Origin: Lichtheimia corymbifera B2541
Taxonomy: Eukaryota > Mucoromycota > Mucoromycetes > Mucorales > Lichtheimiaceae
NCBI GenBank assembly: GCA_000697475.1
Contig: JNEU01000987.1
Coordinates: 124,001 to 188,000, forward strand
Reading direction: 5' to 3'
DNA: 64,000 bases
Part shown: positions 45,510 to 58,116 of the stretch, in pieces
Position numbering within the stretch: position 1 is the stretch's first letter
How the letters are laid out: each line of letters begins with the position of its first letter
Made by a program: the position numbers and the translations under genes
Notes under the pieces: model-generated
Databases searched by the model: none
The model's input: the letters and a program-made list of their open reading frames with translations, nothing else
What the model was told of the DNA's origin: nothing

Positions 45510-45845
45510 ATTGATAAAAGAGGGGAAGGGAGAAAGTGGGTGTTGAAAAGAATGCGTAGGATACTCATTATAAACTCTGTTTTGTATTTACATGCAACAA
45601 GTTGTCGACTGAGTAAGAAAAAAAAAAAGGCTTTGCCATACATGAGCAAACGCCGAGCTGTCTCATCTTCATATATCGCCAATGACGCATTTTATAGCCT
45701 GGTGTTGCTATTCCGACTGATTAATGAAGGTTCTATCATTTCAAGGAAGAAGGTTCCCGGGTGCTGTGGAAAATAATAGCTGTGGTCTCATGGTAACCCT
45801 CGGAATCTGGTTCCGGGTCCCGAGTTTATAATGGGGCGGGTGACA
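45510..45845 (-). promoter_or_regulatory. Shared 5' block and TATA box of HET gene 4
   Basis: The inverse strand repeats the block upstream of HET genes 2 and 3, from CGGGACCCGGAACCAGATTCC (about 45828) through the TATA box GGCTATAAAATGC (45701-45689) and the CGGCGTTTGCTCATG element (45653-45639) to a poly-T tract. Confidence 0.7.
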
Positions 45846-45959
45846 CAAGAAACCATGGTTTCAACAGGTGCCATGTTACGTGACCCAGCGATTTTAAAAA
45901 AGGTCCCTCAAGAGTAGAGTGATATTGGCGCTCTTTATTTCGTTGTTATGCCTCTCTAC

Positions 45960-46480
45960 GCTTTATGCAGGTAAATTCAGAGCCCCAATGTAGCCGCAGA
46001 ACTTGTCCATTGACGTTGAATGGTGTCTCGATTAGTACAAGGGCATGTCGCAGATCCCATTTGACCTTGGTTTGGCTGGCAATGGTTGGGCTTCCAATAG
46101 CCATGATCCCTTGATATATTGCTCGGATGCATTACAGGACATGATATACAAGAAAAGGCAAGCATAAGCAAAACAATGAAAACTTGTTTATTGTGTGCTA
46201 ACGATGACGCTACATTGAAAATCTGCAAGTGTTGCTCCTTTGGTCAAAACGTCGTCGTCGTCACTGCCTTTCGCTTCAACAAGGAGTTTTTTGGTTCACC
46301 CGATTCAAGTATTCAGCGGTAGTCAGATTGTTGCAAGGTTTCTGAGAATATGATCATCAAGGTAAAAGTGAAAAGTGCGATCTATGGTTGTGGTCTGACG
46401 GTGTATCGTTATTAGTCCCTGCAGAAAAAAGGTGGATCTCGTTATCATGGTTGGCCGCCCTTCCTTTGAGAGGATGATAC
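45960..46480 (+). pseudogene. Degenerate member of the 24/46/60-kb family
   Basis: It carries SEPQCSRRTCPLTLNGVSIS, the hydrophobic LTLVWLAMVGLPIAM, KTSSSSLPFAS, then SENMIIK with a GTAAAAG donor at about 46364. A frameshift between the third and fourth pieces and a stop show decay. Inverted relative to the 24-kb copy, which it parallels for about 900 bp together with HET gene 4. Confidence 0.55.
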
Positions 46481-46679
46481 CGTTCCATGTAGTTTCAAAG
46501 GTTATCTTGGGTAGGCTTGGATTGGATTGATTGGAGTAATCAGTTCCCGGCTAATGTTTTGCTATTGCAGAGCTGTAGCAGCTAAAGCCATTCAAGGTTA
46601 CCAAAAAGACTCTCTCACGTGCTGATTGCAATTGAGCATGGATGGCTTGTTATGTAAGTGTTTATATGATACAGCTGTC

Positions 46680-47420
46680 AATGGTTCAATCTGATGTTTA
46701 TAACTAGCATATTAGGTTTGAACGCCTTCAACTTGTTCCGATGCCCTTTTGTGACACGACGCATGATCCAGCTGTTGAACACGTGTTCTTGAGACGAAGG
46801 ATCCGGCTGCACAGGTATAGTGTAAAGCATGTTACATGAAGGAAATGATGCGGTTAACATTTGCAGGTTTATTTTAGGAAAGAGACCGTGCCATTGTGGA
46901 TTCGTCAGCATTGACAATGAACAAGCCAAAAATGGAATTTTCAATTGATTTGCTTCCATGAATGGAGAGGAGGACTGGAGTTGAACGCCATGTGCATGCA
47001 TCCAATTGTACAACAACAGCAAACATTGAGGAAAAAGACCAAGACGATCGTTTACCAAATCTTGCTGTTTGCGCCATCTCAAATACTCACCATCGCAGTC
47101 TCAGTCTCACCACCAGGCGAACGCACAATGTACAGCCAAACACGGTAGCATGGCATTAGCAAGTTTCTTTTGTGATGGAGGACGCAGCGTGATGGATATC
47201 GGAGAGATCTCTTACGAACAATGGTGGAAGAACGTTTTGCCCAACCAGGTGTTCCAATGACTTTTATGTTTATAAAGCGGCTTCCGCTACATACTCTTGT
47301 CAAAAAACAATTACAGCCGTGTCGCGCTTTAGCAAGAAAAATGGTGTCCAATCCTGCCAGCTGCTGTTGTCTCGATATACTCCTGGTGTCGAGTGGGGTT
47401 GACATGATGATATCATCCAT
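46680..47420 (-). CDS. Uncharacterised gene, at least two exons
   Basis: An ATG at 47420 opens a 110-codon exon (MDDIIMSTPLDTRSISRQQQ...) that ends at 47091 in phase with a GTGAGT donor. A second long frame on the same strand (47070-46680; QDLVNDRLGLFPQCLLLLY, then ...VFNSWIMRRVTKGHR) is probably downstream exon material, but the acceptor is uncertain. The start resembles a minus-strand ATG at about 33.44 kb (MDDIILTC). No known domain. Confidence 0.4.
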
Positions 47421-47429
47421 TAGCCATTA

Positions 47430-48830
47430 CCGAGAACATGAATATGTCATCTGTATTTTTAGCATCATGCACACATTTGTAAATAAAATGCATATCATGT
47501 TCTCATTGTTCTTTTCATCTCTTTCTTTTTTCCTTTTTCGCTTGATCATTGCTTCCCTTGCTTAGAGAAAGTGCTCTTGTTTACTAGGTTGGGAGATGTC
47601 ATGTACCGCCCTTACTTTCAAAAGCATTTATAGTAAAGGATAATATGACGATGCTTGCTCTTCACAGCATAATACTAGCCATTGACAAAAGCGGATGCAT
47701 AATGTATTGCCAAAGTCACCAATGAAAAGGGAATGGGCCATGCCGGAGGGAGATGCCTTACTGAGATAGAGTTAGTTATGCGAACTATGTAGTTCTTCAA
47801 TCACCATCTCTCTCATCATGGCGGCTATTGTTGATCCAATGAAAAGAATGCAACATTATTGGTGTGGTTGTGATAATACTAAAATACCTGAGGAATGATG
47901 TAAGAATCCTTTTATGTTTAATCGTCAATATCATGAAACCAAAAGATGCATGCACACCATTCAACATGCGAGATTATCTACAAGTCTTCCAGTGTATGTA
48001 AAGATTATGCAGCAGCTCGATCCCAAGATTAGAAATAGGGTATATGAATCGGACATTATAGCGCGTATTTGTCGTGCATTATAATAATGCGTGGTTGGTA
48101 ACCTTTTGGATCCTTGAGAGTGACAAAGATCGGCGTTTCCCAAAAATCAACAAACCGCGCGCAATTTGTTTCAGGGGTTTGCTGTGCTGCTTTCTATTCA
48201 CCAAGGAGTAACAGCATGTTTATTCTCAGGACAACCGACTAATGAAAACAAAGCTGCAGTCTGTTTTCCATTACGGATGTGTGCCGCCGAGCGGGTATAT
48301 TATTCTATTATGTACACATCTTTGGTAGTGAAGGAGAGAGAGAAAGAAGAAAAGAAGAACAATTGACATTGTATTCTATATCTCATTCCCTTTCTCTTTT
48401 CCCCTACCACCTCCTATAACGTATTGCTCCCCGCCGCCGATTTCCCTCCTTTCACATCTCCGGAAAGTGTACCAAGATATATTCATCAGAAAAGGAGAAA
48501 ACGAGGAGTAGCACACATACATACACTACACACGCTAGAAGAAGAGACTTGCCACAATCAATGATTATCCCCAGACACTAGAGGCCTAACGTACGCACTC
48601 ACACACAAATACACGCACAACAATCAAGCATTCTTCTCTTGGCACACATACACACACAGCTCACACACACTCTCTCTTTTCTCTCTTTCTTTCTTTCCTT
48701 CCTTTCTTTTTTTCTTTTGCTGTTCCTCTCTTTCTTGTTTTGAATTGCTCCCCATCACGTAACGTGCGTTTATCCATTCCTTCATTTGTCGACATTGGGT
48801 GCACGACAATCGACACCACCACCGCATGCT
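47430..48830. other. Intergenic and RhoGEF leader
   Basis: No supported gene from 47.4 to 48.4 kb. 48480-48745 is a long pyrimidine- and CA-rich leader (CACACACT..., TTTCTTTCTTTCC...) typical of the promoter and 5' UTR of the RhoGEF gene. Confidence 0.5.
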
Positions 48831-48832
48831 CT

Positions 48833-51800
48833 ATGCATCCCATTACAGAGTCGTCCTTTTATGGGTCTCTGTACGACCAGCAACAACCATGCACTACTAA
48901 CACTACCACCACAACTACCACGGCAACCAATTCAACTGCCAACACGAGTCCTATTACATCTTTTTCATGCTGCTGTTGTTGCTGCTGTTGCTGCTGTTGT
49001 TATACAGCATCTACCACGACAACGTCAACGACCCATGACCATGCAACACCATCATCATGCTGCGACGACGATGCACTCTATCAAACCTACAATCGATTTT
49101 CCATTGGCGATGAAGAAGAGGACGATGAAGACAATACGACGTGTTCATTATGCAACAACCATCATTCACCACATCATAATCGACATGAAGCAAAAACGAC
49201 GACCACCGATGATGTCTATGAACGCATGGATAAGCAAACCGCCAAACGAATGCATGCGATCCGTGAATTATTGCAGACAGAGCGAGATTACGTTGTTGAT
49301 CTAGGTCGATTGGTGGAGGTAGATATATATATTGCTTGGATAAGAGCACATGGATTGACCTAGAAGAGGAACTAGGTGTTTTTTGAAGTACTGAGTCGAC
49401 AAGAATGGATTCCTCATGAACATAAACTGGTGATCATTCGTAATGCAGCCGACCTTTTGGCGTTTCACAGGGATTTCCTCGTTGCTTTGGAGAACCCCAG
49501 ACAACATCAATTGTATATGGATGATCAGGAGGAGGAGGACGACGACGAAGAACAACATATCGCCAATACCTTTTTAGATATGGTACGTTGTGAGCAGCGC
49601 GCGTTTGCCATCCACATCTACACCCTTATCGTTCTTTTTCTCCTTGCTGTTCCTTTTTTTTTCCATTCCCCTTGGAGCGGTCCCTTTATTTCACTTTTTG
49701 TACTCGGCCCACCACGGACATATATACGCACACACACTCCTAAACTGAGTTTATCTTTTTCTAGGGCAATGATTTCCATCTATACACTGAATACTGTGAT
49801 TTCCATGATGATGCCTGGCGATTATGTGAAGAATATCGTGATCGACCTGAATGGGCATTTTTTCTCAAGGAATGCATGGCAGCTGAATCAGCGACTTCTT
49901 CGGTGGCTACAGGGTCATGCTTGGATCCCGCAGCTGGTCTGATGGGCACGAGTCATGGGAGTAGTAGTGGTGGTAGCGGTGTTGTGGTTGTATCAGCAGG
50001 CAATGGAAAACGACTTCAATTTGAAGATTATCTTATCAAGGTATATATAAAGAATGAATGGGAGAAGGATTTAATATACTCAAAAAGGATAATATCATCT
50101 AGCCTGTGCAACGGATATGCCGATACCAGTTACTCATGCGAGAAATACTCCGCTATACACCACCCGAGAATCCAGGATTTGAGACATTACAACAAGCCAT
50201 GGATCGAATGCAAGTCATTGTCACCACCATCGATCAACGTAAACATGAACGGCATATTCGTGAACGCACAGACCGATTTGTGCAACGTTTGGCGGTGGAT
50301 AATGATTGGAGGATCGGACGACAACATGTGGCACGCTTGGGCAGTTTACTCATTGCTGGTGCTATTGAAGTCACTTACACAGCACTGGGCCAAAGTGTTG
50401 CCAAACCACGTTACTTGGGTTGTTTTATCTTTTCAGCCTACATGATTCTGGTTCGACCTAAAAAAGTGACCTCGTATGAGCCCAAGCATTGGTTTCCTTT
50501 ACGATTGGCAGAACTTGAAGATTTGGCGGATGTGGAAGGTCAAAGAGAACATGCTTTTGTGGTGCGTTGCAAGAAACATACGTTTGCTTTTAGTGCAACA
50601 TGCCATGCTGAGAAGCAATTGTGGATGCGCCATTTACGCAATGCCATGGAAACGAGTCGTGAACAAGAACATGATGTGGTGGATTTGATTGTGCCTTCCT
50701 TGTCTGGGATCCCTGATGGAAAAGGAGGTACGAGTGGCGTAGCAGGAACAGCAGCAGGAGGAGGAGGGTCACAACAACAGGAACAAACAAGTGGTGGCGT
50801 ACGATTATCACGATCCTTTACCAACATGCTGGATCTGAAATCACCTGTGGCACCTATCAAACGATCCGTATCCACCAGCATCCAATTATTGGAACAAACA
50901 CGAGGAGCTGATGATGAATTGATAACACCCTTACCAAGAACCACCAAGCTCAAAAAACGCCATTCAGCTGATTATCCTACACGTCGCAAAGATGAGCATC
51001 CACCCATGATCAAAACACGGAATCATTCAGAATCCTATATCACCACTGGACGTAAACGACCTGGATCCATGGATATGTTATCATCGTCAGCGTCATCATC
51101 ATCATCATCACCCAGTATGATTGGCAAGATAAAGAGCAATCATCAAAACGCGTTACGCATCGCAGTGGACCACAAATTGCATGATGTTTGTACACAAGAT
51201 TATCTATCGACACGATTCAATTTGAATGATAGTATGCGGAAACGTAAATCCATGCCCTCTTTTATTCGATCCTCTGCATCCAGCTTTTCCATCATGTCAC
51301 CTACAACTACAACTACAACCAATACACCCATGTTGTATCATCGTCGTATCAGTGAACAATCCACTACGCCATCCACAACAACTACCACCACACCGTCACC
51401 TCCACCACAACCACACATCACACGTTATGATCCAGAATCTTATTTCAATGCATCCGATCCTCCTTATTCACGACAACAACAACTACCCTTAGCACCTATT
51501 TATCATGATGGCGATGACGATGAAGAAGATATTTACAGTGCATCAGGTGGTGGAGCAGGTACCGTTGTTGGAGCAGGAGAAACAAGAGGCACTGCCATGA
51601 CAGAACCCCCTGGATCCTATGGTCGTGCAAGAGGCAGTCTTCAACATCATGGTGCACCAAGCATGTACTCTGCTGTGGACCCACCTCATCGTACCCTCTC
51701 CACGTTTACGCTTCATAACAAAACCAATGCATTGGTGGATCGCGTGTTTGACAAATTCAAATTGACCAAAAGTATCAGCACACGACGTCGTAGTCATCGT

Positions 51801-52268
51801 CGGAGACAACATCGACAAGAGAACGATGATGATGATCCATCAGAAGATGGTCGTTCTACATACCATCATCCCATGAGTGATGTAAGTGGTGGGATATTTT
51901 ATATAGGATGATGGGTTGGCTCATTTTCTTTTTTATAGACCGATACAACACGACCTTATGATACCCTATCGGATGTAGCTTCTAGGAAAACAACTACAAC
52001 CCTTCGATCAAGAAAAGCATCTACTTTATTTCGATGGATAAAAAGTGAGGATGGTCATGCATCCAATACTACCACCACTACCCGACGACCCCCGCCGCCA
52101 CCGCCACCTTCTTCCACATGTTCTACTGAATATCACCATCGTCAATGTCAACGTCAACAACAACAACAACCAACCGCATTTGCTTATGCATCCACACCTG
52201 CACAACAACAACGTCCTCGATGGAAACGACGCTTCAGTACACGTAATGTAGCGGATCAGTGTAGATGA
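48833..52268 (+). CDS. Rho guanine-nucleotide exchange factor (DH-PH)
   Basis: Five exons: 48833-49318, 49376-49582, 49765-50040, 50103-51881, 51939-52268; 1025 residues. The DH domain starts at about residue 140 (RMHAIRELLQTERDYVVDL) and includes PVQRICRYQLLMREI (324-338), the helix that contacts the GTPase. The PH domain follows at about 400-505 (LGSLLIAGAIE ... KQLWMRHLRNAM). Such proteins load GTP onto Rho or Cdc42 GTPases at the membrane to steer polarity and wall growth. The N-terminus is Thr-rich with an unbroken run of 11 Cys (46-56); the C-terminal 450 residues are Ser/Thr/Pro- and Gln-rich, probably regulatory. The ATG at 48833 is the first in frame. Closest in style to fungal Rho1/Cdc42 GEFs, but the exact subfamily is not clear. 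Confidence 0.9.
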
Positions 52269-52377
52269 TGATGATTCCCACACCCACACGCACACTTTTT
52301 AATGATACACTTTTACTATTATACGCTCTATTAATGAACTCTCTCCATACTTGGTACACCTCATATATAATTATTAT

Positions 52378-54541
52378 TTATGATGATTGGGATGATACAG
52401 GGCAAGCAGCTCCTTTTTGACCAGTTACGGGGCATGTCATGGCTTGTTGCTGTTGCTGTTGTGACATGGGGCAAGCGGATGGGATGGATGAAGTTTGTCC
52501 TGTCACCGGACATGTGGTTGCTTCAGAGCCTTGGCCTGTTACAGGGCAAACACCACTAGCAGCACCGGATCGTTGACCTGTCACAGGACATGCCATGGTG
52601 GTATTATCCTTCGTCTGAGGTGCTTCATAAATCACTTGGTTCTCTTCTTGTTGTTGTTGTTCATGATCCGGGTATGCATCCTCTTCTTCCATCCATGAAG
52701 CCTTCTCCTCCTTCTTTGTAATCCATGTTGTATAATCCTTGCTTTGTCGCCATTGTGTGTTGAGTGATTGTTCAAGTGCAAAGACATGAGGAGGTTCCAT
52801 CCCACTGCATGATTTCTTGACAGCTTGGAATACAGCCTAATAACATCAAAAGTCAGCTTTTACCCTTTCCCAAAACTATTGGATAGACTTATACTTACTT
52901 TGAGCAAAGTGGGTGGTAAAGTAGACCAATGATCCAAGATGCTTTGACTCCAATGATTGTTCACTCCTTCGAGTTTGGTTCGAATCTCTTCCAAGGACTC
53001 TGCTGCCTAAATACATACGATATGGGTTTCCCATCCCATGTTTTTATCACATACAACTTACCCCAAATACACGCTGAATCTCATTCTCCCAAACACCCAA
53101 TCGATCAGGACCAGGATATGTATGTGCAGTGGCAAGACCCAATTGAACCGCAGTGGCAGTAGCAGGAGGTGGACATAAACTCATCTTTTTGACGGTTTCC
53201 AAGACATTGTGAAATTGAGCGCCAGGCACAAAGACATCCGCCAAACCCAACTTGAGTAATTCAGGACCACGTAAACGAACCAATTCAGGAGGAGCCAAGG
53301 CCAGATACAATTCAATGCCTTGAGGAAGGTTGGGTTTGCGTGATCGACACAGGGTCAATAAAAGCAAAGGGGGTACGGGTGCATGTGACAATGTCAGTCC
53401 CAAGGGTAGCACAGCATGTTCGGTCACCACGCGAATGAATCGATGCCATAGGAACAAGTAACTTGCATTGGTAGGGATGGCGCCATCCATAAAGACAAGA
53501 CAGGGTTTCTTTAAGGAGAGGATCGTTTGTTCCACACTCTGATAGTAACTCTTTGCCAACTTTTCCAAGGATGCGACGGCATTGGCTTTTTGTTGGATGG
53601 CTAAATCATACGTCTCTTGATAAGCTAAACCGCTGCTGGCCACTGCTTCGTCAGAAGTGGTGACGAGTGAATTCAACATGTGTGCTGTTGTTTCTTGTGA
53701 TTGCTCGGATGCTTCCAGTGCTTTTCTCAATGCCTCCAATCGACTGACGGTCAATACATTACGCGTGCTGGGGGATGATAATGTCAAGGTGGTAGCACCA
53801 CGTCCCTGGCTGACAACAATGAAATCGGAACCTGCCGACCCTGATGCTGTTGTACGCTTGGATCCATCACCCTTGTTCTGCCATAAATGGGCAAAAGGAC
53901 ATGCCGGTTGATTGGCTTCCTTTTTTTCTTGAGCCCATGCGAAATAGTCATCCATATCCACACTCGTGTCCACATGTCTAATAACATAGTTATGTGAGAT
54001 CGTTGCCATGGAGACACACACACACACACATACACACGAACCTTGTATAATACTGTGCCTGAGCCTTTTTGAATTCTTCATCCAATCGCGTCTTGTCCCA
54101 AATCACACCTTGTTGCGTTTGCTGATTCACCCATTCCTGCACCACCGTCGATAATCCATCCAAGTACTTTTCATCATGATCATAATCATATTGCTCCAAT
54201 TGCTGATAACGTGCTTCCTTTGGGTCCTTGTTGCCACCTGCTTGCTGTCCAAGTTGCTTGTATTGAAGATACTGATCCAAATCAAACGCTTGATTAAACC
54301 TTGTCGTATAAAATGAGTAACTTTGTCCACCTTGTCTATGGCATATCATTTACCTTGAAAAGAAAAAGTGTTTGGCTCTCAAGAGTTGACGATCCTTGTC
54401 CTCAATGTCCTTGTCAGTGTCGGTGGGTGGGAGATTGCTGAGGATATTATCAAGGCCAGCTTGAAAGACAGTGTCGGCTTCCCATGGGTATTGGTCAAAT
54501 GTATCAAATGTCTTTTTCTGTTCGGCTGTGAATGCGTCCAT
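52378..54541 (-). CDS. Crotonase-fold (HIBCH/enoyl-CoA hydratase-like) protein with CPVTGQ-repeat tail
   Basis: Five exons: 54541-54354, 54299-54042, 53977-53062, 53006-52899, 52836-52378; 642 residues, all in frame. Residues ~200-540 resemble 3-hydroxyisobutyryl-CoA hydrolases (KPCLVFMDG, FIRVVTEHAVLPLG, GLADVFVP, HALEQSL-like end). Where active enzymes have the GGG oxyanion-hole loop and the EPGIGL-FPDVGG region, it has PTNASY and LGLTLSHAPVPP, so it is probably not a normal hydrolase. The N-terminus carries DQYPWEADTVFQAGL, a PWE-type motif known from short peroxisomal and related proteins. The last 70 residues hold six Cys-Pro motifs (Cys573, 587, 599, 612, 625, 635), four of them CPVTGQ; another, ACPF, is at Cys175. 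Location and substrate are unknown. Convergent with the RhoGEF gene. Confidence 0.75.
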
Positions 54542-56060
54542 TGACTCGACGATTAGACGTGTGGGGTAGTCGTAGTAATAAAGAAAGAGAGAGAAAGTTA
54601 AATGACACACCACCGCGACCTATGATAGGACGAGAGGATGCATTACTCAGCAAAATATACCCCAGCTTATTGGGTGTCACAAACTATATCTGGTGTCGGA
54701 TTCGCATTGTAGACACTGCCTTTGCTCTCCACTATAGCAAGCTTATTATTGTTTAATTCTAGTTGGATCACCCAGGTCACATGACGAGAATATATGCATG
54801 CATAAATTACATAGTCAGAAAGAGGCCTTAATCCATCGTCTACAATAAAACTTCCCATGAATTCAGGTCTACTACTATGAAGGTTTCCCTATTGGCAATG
54901 CATGATCCACCAATGAGAATGTTGAGTTTGGGATATGTAATGATCTATCAAAGGGGTCGGATGATCCTACTGCCGATCATTGTTGTGAAACGAGCCGAGT
55001 CATCACTACTCTCCATAAGTATGTTTATTCTAAGGCTTGACGTGTTGTCAGGCATGCTTTAAAAGTAAGCTTTGAATGTCTTACGTGATAAACGAGTGAC
55101 CAATGCTATATCATCGTTGAGGAGAAAGGCCAATCCAATACAGCATCCCATTCTTAGTATATATCACAGCAGGCAAAAACATTGGCTGATGCATACGACT
55201 TTTAAGCCATGAGCCAGTTCACATACATTAACACATCCACGCTGTTTGTTTGCATGTGGCATTTTTCTACCAATGCAAGATTGTTTGTTATCATGGTAGC
55301 TTCATGTTTAAAAACAAGCAACACTACTGGCCTTCAAAGATGATCCTCATCCCGGCTCCAGATAATGAAGATATGCTTCGAAAAAGACAACCGTACATAT
55401 GTATTACTCCATGGCATATGCTAGGTTATCCAACATGCAAGATGTCAAAAGTGCTAGAACAGGGTCGAGCCGGGCATCCTTCCGAAAAAGGATCGGAACT
55501 CGGCATGCATTTGTGTCACAGTAACTTTAATATCTCGACAGCTGTTACATGTTGCTGCATGCACGATGCAGCATCCGTCATTGGCACACACACATCCTTT
55601 GTCACAGCCAACATGACCACAAAAAAGTTATATCCATCGAGCGAGAATGCTGGCCACCATCGACTCTCATGGATAAAGGGGTTCACACACACACACGCCA
55701 TGTTGTCTCACGTCTTACATACATACACATCTCCACTGAACAATGCAGGGCACCAGGTTAGTATCGGGCAAGGGTCATACCGCATTTATTGTCACGTTGA
55801 CATGCAAGTTTCAGAATCAAACAACCAGCTGTTACTATATATATGCAACATCAACATCATGATGATGCTACCGTTGTTGTTGTTGTTGCAGTGGTGAATA
55901 AAAGGGATACATCACGCGACAAAAGGAAAAGCGGAAAAAGTTTCCTTGGTTGCACATGTGTGATCTTACTATGCAGTAACAACGCGGGAAGAGAGAACAA
56001 AAAGCTCTCTTGGCAAGTTTTTTTTTTCTCACCTCTTTCTTTTTTTCTCTCTCTCTCTCT
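54542..56060. other. Intergenic; no confident gene
   Basis: A 215-codon plus-strand frame (55250-55897) has no ATG-proximal leader, domain or codon pattern that convinces me and contains CA microsatellite sequence (about 55682-55700). A (T)n/(CT)n leader at 56013-56066 belongs to the TM2 gene. Confidence 0.45.
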
Positions 56061-56079
56061 TTTTTATCACACACCCACC

Positions 56080-56585
56080 ATGTCGTCCACAGAATACGGA
56101 TCCGTGCCTCGAAGTGATGAAGAAGCTCACACCGTGGAACAAACCCGCTGGCAAAAATGCCGAAGCCATCTTGGCAAGCATGGCCATCGTATTTTCATTG
56201 CTTGGTTCATCATCATTTTGGTGGCTGCTGTGTTGACCTTGTCTTTCCATTTTTCCTTGATCCCCTCCCATCATGAACAACCCGCTGAAGGCGATGATGA
56301 TTTGGTGAATTTGCAATGCACATCCGATCGTAGCTGGCTTTTGACTTTACTTCTTTCCATCTTCTTTGGTTGTTTCGGTAAGCACATATACAAAAAGTTG
56401 ATGATGATGGGATGTATAATAATCGGGGTGATATAGGTGTGGATCGTTTCTATCTCGGCTACATCTTTTTGGGTATTCTTAAATTGATCACTGCTGGTTT
56501 GGGTGGTATCTGGTGGGTCGTGGATATCATTCTCATTGCTCTTAATGTCCTCACTGATCATCCCAACGGATGCCATCTCCATTAA
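56080..56585 (+). CDS. TM2-domain membrane protein
   Basis: Exons 56080-56377 and 56437-56585; 148 residues. A basic N-terminal cytosolic part leads to a first membrane helix (38-58, FIAWFIIILVAAVLTLSF), a short acidic loop with Cys80, then the TM2 hairpin: SWLLTLLLSIFFGCFGVDRF, YLGYIFLGILKLIT and WWVVDIILIAL. The DRFYLG signature between the two helices is diagnostic for the TM2 family, whose biochemical role is poorly known. Start follows a CT-rich leader. Convergent with RBM42, 63 bp between stops. Confidence 0.92.
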
Positions 56586-56647
56586 TATTGTATACCAAAT
56601 AAACTTATCATTCATGGGAATATAAGTGTTGTATTTATTGTTGTACT

Positions 56648-57631
56648 TTATCTAATCTTTGGATAAGGTCCTAATCGTTCACGTTCCTTGCGTGCTCGTA
56701 CATCGATATTGCGTTCCTTCCATGAGCTTTTTCGTAACTTGATGGGTCGATTGCCGACGTATTTACCTACACACGCACAAGAAATGAATACCAACTCTCT
56801 CTGTGTGTCCATCATCCTTTACTTACCATTCATTTCTCTCCATGCCTTGACAAAATCATTGGGATCTCTGAAACTTAAAAAGCCATAGCCACGCGTTTTA
56901 CCCGTACGTTTATCCCTGACCACACGCGTACGTTGGAGACTGGTGTATTTGGAGAATGCCTTGAAGAGCAACTCGTCGGTCACCTCGTTACCCAAATCGC
57001 CTGCAAACAATCGATAATCGTTATCGTCCCAATCCTGTAATGTTGGATCTTCCCATACTTCACCACCTGCTGCACGTACAGTGGCGGCTGGTGCTGATTT
57101 CTTTTTGCCCTTTTTCTTGTTGTTGCTAGTAGAATCGTCTTCTTTGGGTTTGGCATTGGGTCCTGCATAACCGGATGTTGATACATGAATGGGTCCACCT
57201 GCTCCTCCTTTGGCTGCTGGTGATGAAGGGGATCCTGTCGAAGCAGCATGGGCGGCGGCAGCAGCGGCAGCGGCAGCGGCAGCAGCTGAAGCAGCACTGG
57301 ATGAAGCAGCAGCACCTACATTGGCTTGTGGCATATAAGTGGATTGTTGAGACGCGACATCCATGGCTGCTACAGGTTGAATAGGTACCGAAGGAACTGT
57401 ACTCGTCGTATTGCCCGCTGTGTTGTAATACTGTGCGTAATAGTTGGGATCATAATAGGCAGAAGATGCATCGTACGTTGACGGATCGTAATTGTAATAG
57501 CTGCTATAGTCGTAACCTTGGTAATAATACGGATCGTAATAAGAAGCATCAGCTGCAGCAGCTCCAGCATTGGCATCCGTGGCTGTGTGGTTGGGATCGG
57601 AAGACGATGAGGCATCCTTTGCTGAACTCAT
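56648..57631 (-). CDS. RBM42-like RNA-binding protein
   Basis: Exons 57631-56827 and 56766-56648; 307 residues. One RRM at about 205-282 with RNP2 LFAGDL (207-212) and RNP1 RGYGFLSF (246-253), preceded by WEDPTLQDWDDNDYRLF and followed by KSSWKERNI, both signatures of the RBM42 family of splicing-associated proteins. The N-terminal half is Tyr-rich (YYDPYYYQGYDYSSYY and more) with an Ala-rich run, likely disordered. The C-terminus ends KERERLGPYPKIR. The start is the first ATG, in front of an acidic Ser-rich segment. Confidence 0.92.
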
Positions 57632-58110
57632 TGGAGAAGAGCTGGGTTGTGTGTGTGTGTGTCAAGAGAAACAAGTCGTCGAATGGCAAAGAAATTCGGA
57701 TTCCCCTTTTAAACAATTCCCAGATCACGTGCCCACCCTTACCTTCATTCACCAGATAGAGTCCATAGCCACTCATTGCTGTTATCATCCACTATAAACG
57801 CAAGCACTTTAATTGTCCTTTTATATCTTCCTCTTAGACGCTAATACAGGCTTAAATAGCGATATCACATTCAAACCTTGTTCATTAGCAATATAAAGAT
57901 CACCCGCATAATGCTATCCAGCAAGTAAAAGTCAGTAACATCTCTACCGACAAGCATTTGGTTCAATCGACCTCGTGATAAGCGGATGTCCCACAATCAA
58001 ATTATCAGCATTGGTGATCAACCAGCCATGTTATGTATGATGCTATCAGAATTCTTCGATTATCTTTTAATCTTCGTCACGCTAGATATAGTTTTATCAT
58101 GTTAACTTTG
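57632..58110. other. Intergenic; RBM42 promoter
   Basis: A GT-rich plus-strand stretch (57651-57662, CA-rich on the coding strand) lies just upstream of the RBM42 start. Otherwise AT-rich with no frame. Confidence 0.5.
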
Positions 58111-58116
58111 ACCAAG

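Noticed and set aside
55250..55897. 215-codon plus-strand frame
   Set aside because: No domain, crosses CA microsatellite and poly-T/CT sequence, no supporting splice or homology; kept only as unassigned intergenic DNA.
57175..57759. Plus-strand frames opposite RBM42
   Set aside because: Shadows of the Ala/Tyr-rich N-terminal coding sequence.
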